Source of the DNA: Puniceicoccaceae bacterium Marseille-Q1082
GTDB lineage: Bacteria; Verrucomicrobiota; Verrucomicrobiia; Opitutales; Intestinicryptomonadaceae
Assembly (NCBI GenBank): GCA_904424815.1
Contig: CAJGBI010000001.1
Span: forward strand, 954,508-1,018,507
Direction of reading: 5' to 3'
Length of the DNA stretch: 64,000 nucleotides
Shown piece after piece: positions 1 to 7,800 of this stretch (positions are counted from its first letter, which is position 1; every line of letters starts with the position of its first letter). The translations under genes and the position numbers were made by a program. The notes below the pieces were generated by a model, which was not told the origin of the DNA, made no database searches, and saw only the letters and a program-made list of their open reading frames with translations.

Positions 1-1073
1 GACACGTCGCCGATGTTTACCGCGCCGCTGTTAGAGCCTACGTTAAGGTCTCCGGTAAGTGCCGTAGACGATACGGTGTTCGCGCTTGTAATTGTAGCGT
101 TGCCTGTTCCGTTTACGGTTGTCGCTCCGCTTACTGTCGCCGCGCTGAGGTTGCCTCCGTTGAGTGTGGCGTCGAGCGCGCCGAGTGTGCCTGTCGCAGT
201 GACATCGGCTTGTGCGTCGCCGAAAGTCGCCGTTCCAGATACGTCGCCGATATTTACCGCACCGCTGTTGGAAGCTACGTTAAGGTCGCCAGTGAGTGCC
301 GTAGAAGACACGGTGTTTGCGCTTGCGATTGTCGCGTTGCCCGTCAGATTGTCGAGGCTCAGGTTGCCTGATATGTCATCTGCGGTGAAATCGCCCGTCG
401 TATTCGATACGCTAACATCGCCGACAGTATTTTTCGTAGAAATTTTGCCTGTCGAATTTGTTATGGCAATGTTGCCGGTAATGTCGTCAGACTTGAACGC
501 GAATGCCGACGGGTTGGAATCTCCCGTTGTCGCTGTCGCGTTGTCGACGGTTATGTTTCCGTTGCGGTTTCCTATTTCGACCGCAATCGCCGTACCCGAT
601 GCCGACTCGGCGGAAATGTTTTTCGCGCTGAAATCGGCGGCGGCGGTTCCCGCCTTTACCCCCGTTGCGTTTCCGGCTGTAGATACGACTTTTATGCTTC
701 CCTCATTTTCAAGAACGTCTACTCCGACAACCCCGACTACGTCGCCGGCGCCGCTTTCAACGTTAAGTGCCGCCCCCGAGTCGACGGTCAGCTTGTTTGT
801 AGAGCCGTCGAAGACAACCCCCTGGGCGGTGTCTTTTATTTCGGCGGTTCCCTGAACCTGCGCAGTGTCAACCGTGCCCATCGATAGGGATGGGGTTTGG
901 TCGTCCTGCTCCCCGTTGGCAATCGGAGCCGTGCGTATCGACGTTCCGAGGTGGGATACAGTAGATGTACCGGGATCATACGTCCAACCGTCCGCATAGA
1001 CATTCGCCGCAAGAGCGAAGAGCAATGGAACGGAGAGCGATATTCCTCGTTTCTTATTCTTGGTCTTTTTCAT
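1..1073 (-). CDS. Secreted repeat-rich surface protein, adhesin-like (N-terminal part, 3' end outside window)
   Basis: The minus-strand frame is open from an ATG at 1073-1071 to the window edge. The first residues are a typical signal peptide: basic MKKTKNKKR, a hydrophobic core (SVPLLFALAA) and a cleavage-like NVYA-D. After that the protein is rich in G, N, T, S, A and V, like a beta-helical adhesin or autotransporter passenger. A repeat of 79 residues (237 bp) is visible: the block around 238-350 recurs at 1-110 with about 85% identity, with phrases such as ANTVSSTALTGDLNV and SGAVNIGDVSGTATFGD. No strong Shine-Dalgarno is seen (AAGATAG just before the start). The likely role is cell-surface or secreted; whether it is a true autotransporter or a PEP-CTERM protein cannot be judged without its C-terminus. 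It diverges from the recombinase gene at 1334 across an inverted-repeat segment, so its expression is probably switched. Confidence 0.8.
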   Translation of the reverse strand, partial: MKKTKNKKRGISLSVPLLFALAANVYADGWTYDPGTSTVSHLGTSIRTAPIANGEQDDQTPSLSMGTVDTAQVQGTAEIKDTAQGVVFDGSTNKLTVDSGAALNVESGAGDVVGVVGVDVLENEGSIKVVSTAGNATGVKAGTAAADFSAKNISAESASGTAIAVEIGNRNGNITVDNATATTGDSNPSAFAFKSDDITGNIAITNSTGKISTKNTVGDVSVSNTTGDFTADDISGNLSLDNLTGNATIASANTVSSTALTGDLNVASNSGAVNIGDVSGTATFGDAQADVTATGTLGALDATLNGGNLSAATVSGATTVNGTGNATITSANTVSSTALTGDLNVGSNSGAVNIGDV

Positions 1074-1142
1074 TTTCTATCTTAGTTTGTAGTTTGGTTT
1101 ATACATTAATAAAAAGAACGCATCTGCGACTCGACATTCATA

Positions 1143-1161
1143 GTATTCAGAATACCCATGT
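1143..1161. repeat. Inverted repeat A-left
   Basis: GTATTCAGAATACCCATGT. It is the exact reverse complement of 1314-1332. With one mismatch it extends outward to 1139 (CATA versus CATG). The core GTATTC-A-GAATAC is itself a 13-bp palindrome, as expected for a site bound by two recombinase protomers. It lies 66 bp upstream of the surface-protein start codon. Confidence 0.9.
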
Positions 1162-1313
1162 GCAAAAAATTCGCTAAGGCATTGATAGGCAAAATTTATT
1201 TCCAAGAGCTTTCGAGTTAGTAGTACCGAAAAGAACAAATCGAATAATTCAAAGCCAGCCTATTAGCCTTTTTTATTCAAATACTTACAAAGTATTTTAG
1301 ATCTTTAATGTTG

Positions 1314-1332
1314 ACATGGGTATTCTGAATAC
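1314..1332. repeat. Inverted repeat A-right
   Basis: ACATGGGTATTCTGAATAC, the exact reverse complement of 1143-1161. It ends 1 bp before the chosen ATG of the recombinase gene (1334), so the recombination site and the translation start of the recombinase almost overlap. The 15-bp palindrome GGTATTCTGAATACC (1319-1333) differs at one base from the corresponding site at 46014-46028. Confidence 0.9.
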
Positions 1333-1333
1333 C

Positions 1334-2335
1334 ATGGACAAGGAAATTATTTCAGCAAAAACTCTCTTAAAGGGTACGGGTATATCGTTATTAGATGCGG
1401 CAAGGTTGGTAAGAAACATTCTCGATGCCTTGCCGAAAAACTCCAGTATTGCGCCCATTCAGTTTTGCGCAAAAGTAATCGAAGTTGGCAAGCGCAATAT
1501 TCGTTCCAAAGAAATGCGATTTAGCGAAGGATTTTTCCTATATTTACAAACAAAAGGAAATCTGCGGCCTGAATCTTTAAAAGACATTCGCTATCTCGGG
1601 AAACGTCTGATAAAGTCAAATCCTAAGCTTTCCAAATGCAATTTTTCCGAATTTAGCGTATCTGAATGCGAAAAATGGCTCTCTCAGACATTCTCCACCC
1701 CGAGCCAATTTAACAAGGCGCGCACGATGCTTCACGGCGTGTTTGAATTTGCTCTCCGCCGCGAATGGTGCGACAAAAACCCCATAAAGCTCATAGAGCG
1801 CAGAAGAATTATTGAGAAAGAAATATCTTCCCTTACATTCTCGCAGATTAAAAACCTCATAAAAACGGCAAAAATGCCCAAGCACAAAGAATGCCTGCCT
1901 GCCATCGGGCTTTTAATGTTTGCCGGCGTTCGCCCGAGAGAGGTGCACCGGCTAACGTGGAAAGACATAGACCTTGAAGAAAATTCCATAACGATTCATT
2001 CGCTTTGCTCAAAGACAGGAGGCGTACGTCAGGTAGAGATATGTTCATCATTGAAACGCTTGCTCGCGCCTTTTGCAAACGGTCAAAAGAATGAAAGAGT
2101 TTGTCCCAAAAACTGGCAAAAGCGTTGGCGGGATATTAGGAATGACTCTGGCTTTAAAAACGTGTGGGTTCAGGATATTTTGCGCCATACCTACGCAAGC
2201 TACCATGCAAAACGTTTTAAGGATCTTCCGCGCTTGCAACTCAATATGGGGCATTATGACCTTTCGCTCCTGCGTTCCAGATATGTAAATATGCGCGGAA
2301 TATCACATACCGACGCGAGAGATTTCTTCAGCTAA
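1334..2335 (+). CDS. Tyrosine recombinase A (putative DNA invertase)
   Basis: This is a 333-residue phage-integrase-family enzyme. The C-terminal catalytic domain shows Arg200 (FAGVRPREV), the box II region RHTYASY (Arg284, His285), His307 (MGH) and the nucleophile Tyr317 (SRYVN); the His that usually precedes box II Arg is Gln/Asp here. The N-terminal part, about residues 60-150, looks like a SAM-like core-binding domain. I chose the ATG at 1334 rather than 1316 because the paralogue at 45848 aligns from MDK onward and the bases before it belong to the inverted repeat. There is no Shine-Dalgarno; a TTGACA box lies 17 nt upstream. The adjoining inverted repeats suggest that it inverts the segment at 1139-1336. 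About 60% identical by eye to the recombinase at 44808-45848. A second integrase of a different type follows at 2480, so this one is probably not needed by the prophage. Confidence 0.85.
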   Translation: MDKEIISAKTLLKGTGISLLDAARLVRNILDALPKNSSIAPIQFCAKVIEVGKRNIRSKEMRFSEGFFLYLQTKGNLRPESLKDIRYLGKRLIKSNPKLSKCNFSEFSVSECEKWLSQTFSTPSQFNKARTMLHGVFEFALRREWCDKNPIKLIERRRIIEKEISSLTFSQIKNLIKTAKMPKHKECLPAIGLLMFAGVRPREVHRLTWKDIDLEENSITIHSLCSKTGGVRQVEICSSLKRLLAPFANGQKNERVCPKNWQKRWRDIRNDSGFKNVWVQDILRHTYASYHAKRFKDLPRLQLNMGHYDLSLLRSRYVNMRGISHTDARDFFS

Positions 2336-2440
2336 GTGCCACAAGAAAATCTCTTAGAGTTGCCGCTTTCACTTGGTTAAACACAATGATTTTACCTACT
2401 TTTGTATCTTAGTAAAATGCGTAATATATCCATAATAATC

Positions 2441-2470
2441 TTGACAAATGGGATTGTTTTGGGTTATAAT
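2441..2470 (+). promoter_or_regulatory. Consensus promoter of the prophage integrase
   Basis: TTGACA at 2441-2446 and TATAAT at 2465-2470, separated by 18 bp. A transcript from here would begin about 2-4 nt before the ATG at 2480, so the integrase message may be leaderless. Confidence 0.6.
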
Positions 2471-2479
2471 TACGCCACT

Positions 2480-3658
2480 ATGGCGAAGATTACTAAGAGA
2501 TATTGTGAAGGTAGAAAATCACCCTATCAACTGTTCTGGATTGAAGATGGCGTAAGGCATTCAAGGTTCTTTGAAACGGAGGAAGCGAGGGACGATTTTT
2601 TAAGGCTTAATGGGCACTTGGATAAACGCTCTTTTGAGGCGCTTTTGGGAATTGACGAAAATACCATTTCGGACATCTCCTACATTGAGTCTATCAGAGG
2701 GAACGTAAGTTTCCGCGATATGTGGGAATTTTGGGCAAAGAACCACAAATCAAGGCGCGTATTAACTCTTTGGGACGCTTGCGACGAATATCTGCGGGAT
2801 ATGCGCAAAGCTGAAAAAGCCAAGCCCGAACATATAAGGCACGTCCGACGAGTCTTGGAAGTTCTTGTTGAATCATTTGGCGATAGACTCTTACAGGATA
2901 TAAGCCGCAATGAGTTGGAAAATTGGCTAAAATCTCTAAAATTTGCTCCAGTCACAGTAAAGAATTGGAGGTCCAATATAACTGCCGCTTGGAACTGGTT
3001 TGAGAAAAACGAACTAATTGAAAAGAACATAGCCAAGGGACTTGAATTGCCCAAAATTGAAATGGGCGAGATTGGAATACTAACTGTGGAGGAAACTGAA
3101 AGATTATTCCGAGCAAATGAAAAGATAGATCCAGAAGTCTGCGGCTTAATGGCACTGGGGCTATTTGCGGGAATGAGAACGTCTGCTATTCCGAGGGTTG
3201 AGTATAATGAAATCACAATGCGACAAGGAATTTTAACGCCCGCTGAAAAGACCAAGAAAAACCGCAGAAACTATATAGAAAACCTCCCAGACAATCTCTG
3301 GGCTTGGTTGGAACGGACGCCAAAGTCTGCCTTTGGGTGGTGTGAACGCAAGTGGAAAAAGCGCCGAGAGAGTGCCCTGCGCAGAGCGGGATTGCTCGTG
3401 AATGGGAAACAGTTAAAAACTCCAGACGAGAATGGCAAATTCCCACAAAAGAGGATACCGCCCCACAATGCTTTCAGGCACAGTTTTGCAAGCTACCACG
3501 TTGCTTGGAAAAGAGACTTCCAAGATACTGCTTTGATAATGTCCCACAAAGGCACGGACATACTCTTTAAACACTACCGAGGGGTAGCGACTAAGGAAGA
3601 TGCAGAGAGGTATTTTAAGATATATCCGACAGAATATAAGAAAAAGAATGTGAATTAA
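2480..3658 (+). CDS. int: Prophage integrase (tyrosine recombinase)
   Basis: This 392-residue tyrosine recombinase has a middle core-binding domain (about residues 90-200) and a C-terminal catalytic domain with Arg in FAGMRTSAI, HNAFRHSFASYH and the nucleophile Tyr366 in KHYRGVAT. It is a different subfamily from the two inverted-repeat-linked recombinases. It is the first gene of the prophage and would carry out integration and excision between attP and a chromosomal site. I start it at 2480 (MAKITKRYCEGRKS, matching the usual integrase N-terminus); the frame is open upstream to 2402, but that stretch overlaps the promoter. Its 3' end overlaps by 4 bp the convergent gene ending at 3655. No attL core was found upstream. 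Confidence 0.88.
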   Translation: MAKITKRYCEGRKSPYQLFWIEDGVRHSRFFETEEARDDFLRLNGHLDKRSFEALLGIDENTISDISYIESIRGNVSFRDMWEFWAKNHKSRRVLTLWDACDEYLRDMRKAEKAKPEHIRHVRRVLEVLVESFGDRLLQDISRNELENWLKSLKFAPVTVKNWRSNITAAWNWFEKNELIEKNIAKGLELPKIEMGEIGILTVEETERLFRANEKIDPEVCGLMALGLFAGMRTSAIPRVEYNEITMRQGILTPAEKTKKNRRNYIENLPDNLWAWLERTPKSAFGWCERKWKKRRESALRRAGLLVNGKQLKTPDENGKFPQKRIPPHNAFRHSFASYHVAWKRDFQDTALIMSHKGTDILFKHYRGVATKEDAERYFKIYPTEYKKKNVN

Positions 3659-4737
3659 ATATCTGGATAATTAAAATCTTCCGTAGATTTTATTTCATCA
3701 CCTACTTCAACAAAAACTTCGGAATGCGAACGATGTTGCTCATCTCGACTTATTAGCCTAAAGTTTACGATAATATTACCGTCTTTGTAGCTAAGAGCCG
3801 TTTGCGACTTGCTCATATTGAAGAATTCACGAAAATCCTTATTTAGTCTTTTGAGCGAAACCCTTATAGTATTTTCATCGGTATAATTTAGATGTAGGCG
3901 ATTATTTGCCAGTTTGTAGAGAATTTTCCAATATGAATTTACTTCTTTTGTATTATCATTTCGGAAAATCGAAACATCACAGTATGAAAATCGCATAGAG
4001 TCTTCCCCGAATTTTATAAGGACCTCGTTTGCGTTAATAAATTCCATAGAGAGTTTCGCAAGCGTCCGAATTTCTGGTTCACGACCAACGGCGGACTTCC
4101 AAGAATAATAGCCGTCTTTTCGTCTCATTATTCTTGGTTGCTCGATGAGTTTTTTCCATTTGCCGATAACTTTAAAACCATTTTCAGCAAGGCTAATGCA
4201 ATCTTCAAAAGAAATACATTCCCCTTGATGTTTAGATACAAAATCTTGAACGTCTCCCGTAATATTGCCTAAAGCTATTACAAGAGGTTTTTGTCCGCCA
4301 TACCAATCAGACATGGCGATAACAGCTTTATAACTGTCAAAAAGCAAAAATACGCGAAAGTCCGCCCTTGCGGCGATAGTACCCAAATAGAATATACCAT
4401 CGGAATACGGAGAGTTGGAAACTGTATTATTGGGATTTAGGCAATGCGAGATAGCTTCGGCAAAGCCGCGTCTATTGAGCTCTAACTTCAATACATCTTT
4501 TGAAGTTAGTTCAAATTCGCATTCCTCACCGATTGCATACCAATGACCGCACACATTTCTTAGTTGGAATTCCTCGTTTCCGTCAGAAAATTCGTTGACA
4601 GTTTCACCATTGGCAAAACAGAGACATTGATGCGTTATAAGCCACTTCTTTTTGCTTTCTCCGAGTAAACGAGACCAGAGGTAATTACTGTACGGGAGCG
4701 ACTTGTTTTGCCTGTACCATTTCAGAAAGCTTCTCAT
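3655..4737 (-). CDS. Unknown cargo protein B (second gene of a two-gene module)
   Basis: This is a 360-residue protein that I do not recognise. It is soluble, mixed alpha/beta and aromatic-rich, with no signal peptide and no obvious transmembrane segment. Its start lies inside the 3' end of the upstream gene (53-bp overlap, 4685-4737), which implies translational coupling and a joint function. It points against the rest of the prophage and sits directly behind the integrase, the usual place for lysogenic-conversion or anti-phage cargo. There is no recognisable nuclease, ATPase, HEPN or TIR motif. Function unknown; defence is an inference from position only. Confidence 0.7.
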   Translation of the reverse strand: MRSFLKWYRQNKSLPYSNYLWSRLLGESKKKWLITHQCLCFANGETVNEFSDGNEEFQLRNVCGHWYAIGEECEFELTSKDVLKLELNRRGFAEAISHCLNPNNTVSNSPYSDGIFYLGTIAARADFRVFLLFDSYKAVIAMSDWYGGQKPLVIALGNITGDVQDFVSKHQGECISFEDCISLAENGFKVIGKWKKLIEQPRIMRRKDGYYSWKSAVGREPEIRTLAKLSMEFINANEVLIKFGEDSMRFSYCDVSIFRNDNTKEVNSYWKILYKLANNRLHLNYTDENTIRVSLKRLNKDFREFFNMSKSQTALSYKDGNIIVNFRLISRDEQHRSHSEVFVEVGDEIKSTEDFNYPDI

Positions 4738-5839
4738 CGGAATTGTCTATTGAAAATCCGTTTTGTATAAAGAATTTATCTACCAGTTCCTCGTCGCAAC
4801 CATTTGGGAATTCCGAACGGTTTGCCCCCGATAGTTTTACCCTAAATTTAGAAGCTGTATTGCGAAAAGAAAAGAGGAATGTAATGGAAAGAATTTCCAC
4901 ATTTCGCTCCATACATGAGAAAACTTCCTTTGAGACATTATTACGGCAATCCTTTACACAGCCGTTGTCATCCTTATATGTGAATGCGCCGACCTCTACA
5001 TGTGCAATTTCGTTTGATAGTTCACCGATGGAAAGAGAATTTGAATTACAAAGGTTGTTAAGGTTGTATTTTGCGTTAATTTCATACTTGGCATCAGGCA
5101 TAAATTCCGCACCGAATATTTTGCAGTAATTGCGCTTCAGAATCTTTGCGGAACACTTTTTAGTAAATATCGAAATTTCTCCATTCAATAAATTCACGCG
5201 GATAATATCGACAAGCTCTGGGCGGAATGTATGTACTTTTTGTTCATCAACAGAATTTTCGCGGGTCTTGGGCGCTCCGTGGGAAACGCAATAAAACGCG
5301 TATTTTCCCATGAGGTGGACGTATATTTCGATATACTTGGATTTTCCGCAGGACTCGAAATAAGAGGAAAGATTTTTCTTCAAGTGAGTAATTTGTTTAG
5401 GTGAAAGCGGATCTACTCTTGCGAATACCTGAGGTCGGAAATGTTCATAAGTATGCTGTTCTTCAGCAAGCCGTCTTGACGCTATAAAATTACATCTCTT
5501 TATACTTTTCAGAACGAGTTTTGCCGCTATTGCGTACACGTCATCTGTTGGTAGGGTTGGAATGCCAAGAGAATCAAGTTGGCTTACAATAGCTTCATAG
5601 AGTTCGGGTTTAGCTATCGAATGGAAGGCATAAAGCCTGTCCTCGACAATAGAATCGCAATTTTCATGAAGATAATAGGCGAGCTTGGAATATTGGAATT
5701 TCGCCTTACCTTTATCGTCAGTTTCCCAGAGTTTTAGGGTTTCAAGTTCTCCTTTCATAGGGGTTAATAGCTCGGCGAGGTCATCGACGTGAGCCTTGGT
5801 TAGTAGTGAAATTGATATAAATGATTTAATTGAAGCCAT
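4685..5839 (-). CDS. Unknown cargo protein A (first gene of a two-gene module)
   Basis: This is a 384-residue protein that I do not recognise. It begins MASIKSFISISLL with no Shine-Dalgarno. It is soluble and moderately rich in Cys (scattered, not in zinc-finger spacing). The C-terminal 50 residues are acidic. It is the promoter-proximal gene of a two-gene minus-strand operon with the gene at 3655-4737. Together they form a 2.2-kb island between the integrase and the prophage control region, transcribed away from the lytic genes, so they are probably expressed in the lysogen. Base composition is not clearly different from the phage. Confidence 0.7.
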   Translation of the reverse strand: MASIKSFISISLLTKAHVDDLAELLTPMKGELETLKLWETDDKGKAKFQYSKLAYYLHENCDSIVEDRLYAFHSIAKPELYEAIVSQLDSLGIPTLPTDDVYAIAAKLVLKSIKRCNFIASRRLAEEQHTYEHFRPQVFARVDPLSPKQITHLKKNLSSYFESCGKSKYIEIYVHLMGKYAFYCVSHGAPKTRENSVDEQKVHTFRPELVDIIRVNLLNGEISIFTKKCSAKILKRNYCKIFGAEFMPDAKYEINAKYNLNNLCNSNSLSIGELSNEIAHVEVGAFTYKDDNGCVKDCRNNVSKEVFSCMERNVEILSITFLFSFRNTASKFRVKLSGANRSEFPNGCDEELVDKFFIQNGFSIDNSDEKLSEMVQAKQVAPVQ

Positions 5840-5959
5840 ATTTTTTAGAACTGGTTATACGAGCCGACATTTTTTCCAATGTAAAGCTCAGTTTCGTTAA
5901 AACTAAATATACCTCGGAACGAAAAAAGGAGGTGGTCGTTGCGCCTTGCGGCCGCACAC

Positions 5960-5991
5960 GCCTAAGTAGGCAAAATTTGACCTAATTAGGT
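5960..5991. promoter_or_regulatory. Paired operator-like palindromes
   Basis: GCCTAAGTAGGC and the perfect palindrome ACCTAATTAGGT, centre-to-centre 20 bp, that is two helical turns, so both half-sites face the same side of the helix. This fits cooperative binding of a dimeric repressor; the protein is not identified. Confidence 0.5.
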
Positions 5992-6113
5992 GGGCAAACA
6001 GTTTCCCGAAAGCCGACATAAAAAGCCGATACAGAATCCCTTTTACGACTTTTATAATTTCTATCTATCGAATATTTTTCCCATTAGTCAATAAGTTTTT
6101 AATATATTTATAA

Positions 6114-6143
6114 TTATGCAAATAACAGCAGGTTATTGCATAA
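6114..6143. promoter_or_regulatory. Long inverted repeat in the control region
   Basis: Arms of 13 and 12 bp (TTATGCAAATAAC and GTTATTGCATAA) with one bulged A, around a 5-base centre. It is AT-rich and not followed by a T run, so an operator or replication-control site is more likely than a terminator. Confidence 0.45.
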
Positions 6144-6384
6144 AATGGAGAAAAGGTCTAATTCTCATTAAAGGGTACAAGAGAAAGTCCCACTTGAGAG
6201 CTTTCCATTGGACACGCTTCTTTTAACTATCGCATATTCAATAAGTTAATTTGGGTACAAAAGAAGCGAGGGTACTGTACCCAACCGTTGGGTGCGGCGC
6301 GAGTTCAACAACAAAGAACTCTCAGCGTTTCACCCAAAATTTTAACCCTACTCGTGTCGCTAAGGGGAAGCGCTTCGGAAAGCA

Positions 6385-6804
6385 ATGGAAGCGAAAAGCG
6401 ACAGTGAGATTTTAGCAAATCGAATATTGCGGCTTGAGGAAATAGTCAGGGCGCAAAACGACCTGCTTATGACTCTCTCTGAGCGGATTGGCGACACCTT
6501 CGCAAGGCAGGCATTTTCGGTGAAAGACTTAATGGACAGGTGGAATTGTTCGGAAACGTGTGTCCGAAAAGTCGTTAAGTCCCATAGGCTGAAACTGCTT
6601 CGCGGGCCGAATGGCAAGCCGCGTTCTCCTATTGCGGTGCTTAGAAGTTCTGTTTTGGAGTACGAAAACGGGAACACACTGTTGCCTGTTTCGAGAAGGA
6701 AGACAAAACCCGCGCCTACTTGGTCGGAAAGACCTTATCTTCCCAAGCCTGAAATTCGCAAGTGCCACTCCGAGACGAGAGTTCGCAAACTCGGAGAAAT
6801 CTAA
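6385..6804 (+). CDS. Small DNA-binding protein, excisionase/MerR-like helix-turn-helix
   Basis: This is a 139-residue protein and the first gene of the rightward early operon. The N-terminal part (about 1-45) is helical and coiled-coil-like. Residues 50-90 (FSVKDLMDRWNCSETCVRKV, then RLKLLRGPNGKP) resemble the winged-helix DNA-binding domain of excisionases and MerR-type proteins. The C-terminus is basic and Pro-rich. It is followed without any gap by the ATPase gene at 6805. It could act as excisionase or as early regulator binding the palindromes just upstream. The fold is inferred from the motif pattern only. Confidence 0.6.
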   Translation: MEAKSDSEILANRILRLEEIVRAQNDLLMTLSERIGDTFARQAFSVKDLMDRWNCSETCVRKVVKSHRLKLLRGPNGKPRSPIAVLRSSVLEYENGNTLLPVSRRKTKPAPTWSERPYLPKPEIRKCHSETRVRKLGEI

Positions 6805-7800
6805 ATGCAGATTAAAACAGGTAAAATAATGCGCTCTCAAAGGGGCGTAATATATGGTTGCGAAGGTGTTGGCAAAAGCACATTTGCATCGAAATTCCCC
6901 AAGCCGCTATTTGCGGACTTGGAAGGCGGAACGGCACATCTTGACGTGCCGAGAATATCCGACCTCAACACATGGGAAACATTGCTTTCCTGCATAAACG
7001 AACTCATAGCCGACAAGCAAGGCTTTAAAACTTTCGTACTCGATACGGCAGATTGGGCTGAGCGCTTGTGCATTGAATTCCTTTGCAAGAAGTACAAGAA
7101 GACCGGTCTCGAAGACTTTAATTACGGCAAAGGCTACCAGTATCTCGCGGAAGAATATGCGAGAATGTTGGCAAATCTTAGCAAGTTGCAGAATTCGGGA
7201 ATGCACGTTCTTGTCTTGGCGCACTCGACAATAAAAAAGCTCGAGTTGCCCGAGGAAAACGGAACATACGACCACTACGAGTTGAAATGTTCAAGGGGTG
7301 TATCCCCGCTTATCAAAGAGTGGGCTGACGGACTGTTGTTTGCAAATTACCGCACATACATACAGTCGAGCGCAAGCGGCAAAGGCAAGGCCGTAGGAGG
7401 CAAAGAGAGAGTTCTCTACACCGAGCATACATCGTTTTGCGATGCAAAGAACCGCTGGGGACTTTCGGGAGTTTTACCGCTTAGTTTCGATAGCGTAAAG
7501 GATATATTCAGCACCGAATTTTCTTCTTTGGAAGAACACGAAGATAAGACTTCTGGAAATCTTGAAATTAGCGATTCTCCGAAAGCGGATATGGCGCTTC
7601 TTGAAGCGGCTATGGAGTTTTCGGCAATTTCGCCAGATGAACTGAACGATTATCTGAGGGGTAATAATCCGAAGCGCAATGCGCTCATAAAAAGCAATCA
7701 GACGTACAAAGACCTATCAGAGTCTCTCCTCGCAAAAATCGCGGAGGAAAAGAACTGGGAGAAGGTGGAAGCTTATATTTCGGAAAGGAGGGCTAAGTAA
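6805..7800 (+). CDS. Sak4-like RecA-fold ATPase (phage recombinase, AAA_24 type)
   Basis: This 331-residue ATPase has a Walker A at residues 18-25 (GCEGVGKS), a Walker B at about 77-81 (TFVLD) and a VLVLAHS strand at about 134, the pattern of the phage nucleotide-binding AAA_24 family. Members include Sak4, single-strand annealing recombinases that work with an SSB. The neighbour at 7800 is SSB-like, which supports this. The C-terminal 100 residues are helical and variable. The ATG at 6805 directly follows the upstream stop; the ATG at 6829 (after AGGT) is an alternative start that still keeps Walker A. Likely role: recombination during phage replication. Confidence 0.75.
   Translation: MQIKTGKIMRSQRGVIYGCEGVGKSTFASKFPKPLFADLEGGTAHLDVPRISDLNTWETLLSCINELIADKQGFKTFVLDTADWAERLCIEFLCKKYKKTGLEDFNYGKGYQYLAEEYARMLANLSKLQNSGMHVLVLAHSTIKKLELPEENGTYDHYELKCSRGVSPLIKEWADGLLFANYRTYIQSSASGKGKAVGGKERVLYTEHTSFCDAKNRWGLSGVLPLSFDSVKDIFSTEFSSLEEHEDKTSGNLEISDSPKADMALLEAAMEFSAISPDELNDYLRGNNPKRNALIKSNQTYKDLSESLLAKIAEEKNWEKVEAYISERRAK

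Larger units (their letters stand above)
1139..1336. promoter_or_regulatory. Putative invertible promoter segment A
   Basis: This stretch between the surface-protein gene (start 1073) and the recombinase gene (start 1334) is bounded by perfect 19-bp inverted repeats at 1143-1161 and 1314-1332, 152 bp apart. A perfect TTGACA box at 1311-1316 straddles the inner edge of the right repeat and faces the recombinase. If the segment inverted, TTGACA would sit 16 bp before TATGAA in the left flank, facing the surface gene; at present that place is occupied by the weaker TTGCAC. An 8-bp dyad (AAATACTT/AAGTATTT, 1279-1297) lies inside. The role as a phase switch is inferred from architecture and from the matching locus at 45.8-46.0 kb. 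Confidence 0.6.
5840..6384. promoter_or_regulatory. Prophage control region with several palindromes
   Basis: These 545 bp have no supportable gene and divide the leftward cargo operon from the rightward early operon. Visible are a pair of 12-bp palindromes GCCTAAGTAGGC (5960-5971) and ACCTAATTAGGT (5980-5991) with centres exactly 20 bp apart; a long inverted repeat TTATGCAAATAAC (6114-6126) / GTTATTGCATAA (6132-6143); the palindrome GGGTACTGTACCC (6270-6282), preceded by a GGGTACAA box at 6253-6260; and CCCAACCGTTGGG (6280-6292). These look like operators and a switch region. No CI-like repressor gene is next to it. Confidence 0.55.

Noticed and set aside
13-855. Long plus-strand open frame at the left edge
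   Set aside because: It is antisense to the signal-peptide-bearing repeat protein on the minus strand; its composition is just the complement of the GNT-rich repeats and it has no start signals.
4743-5129. Plus-strand frame of 128 codons in the cargo module
   Set aside because: It lies inside the 384-residue minus-strand gene, has no ribosome-binding site and no family resemblance.
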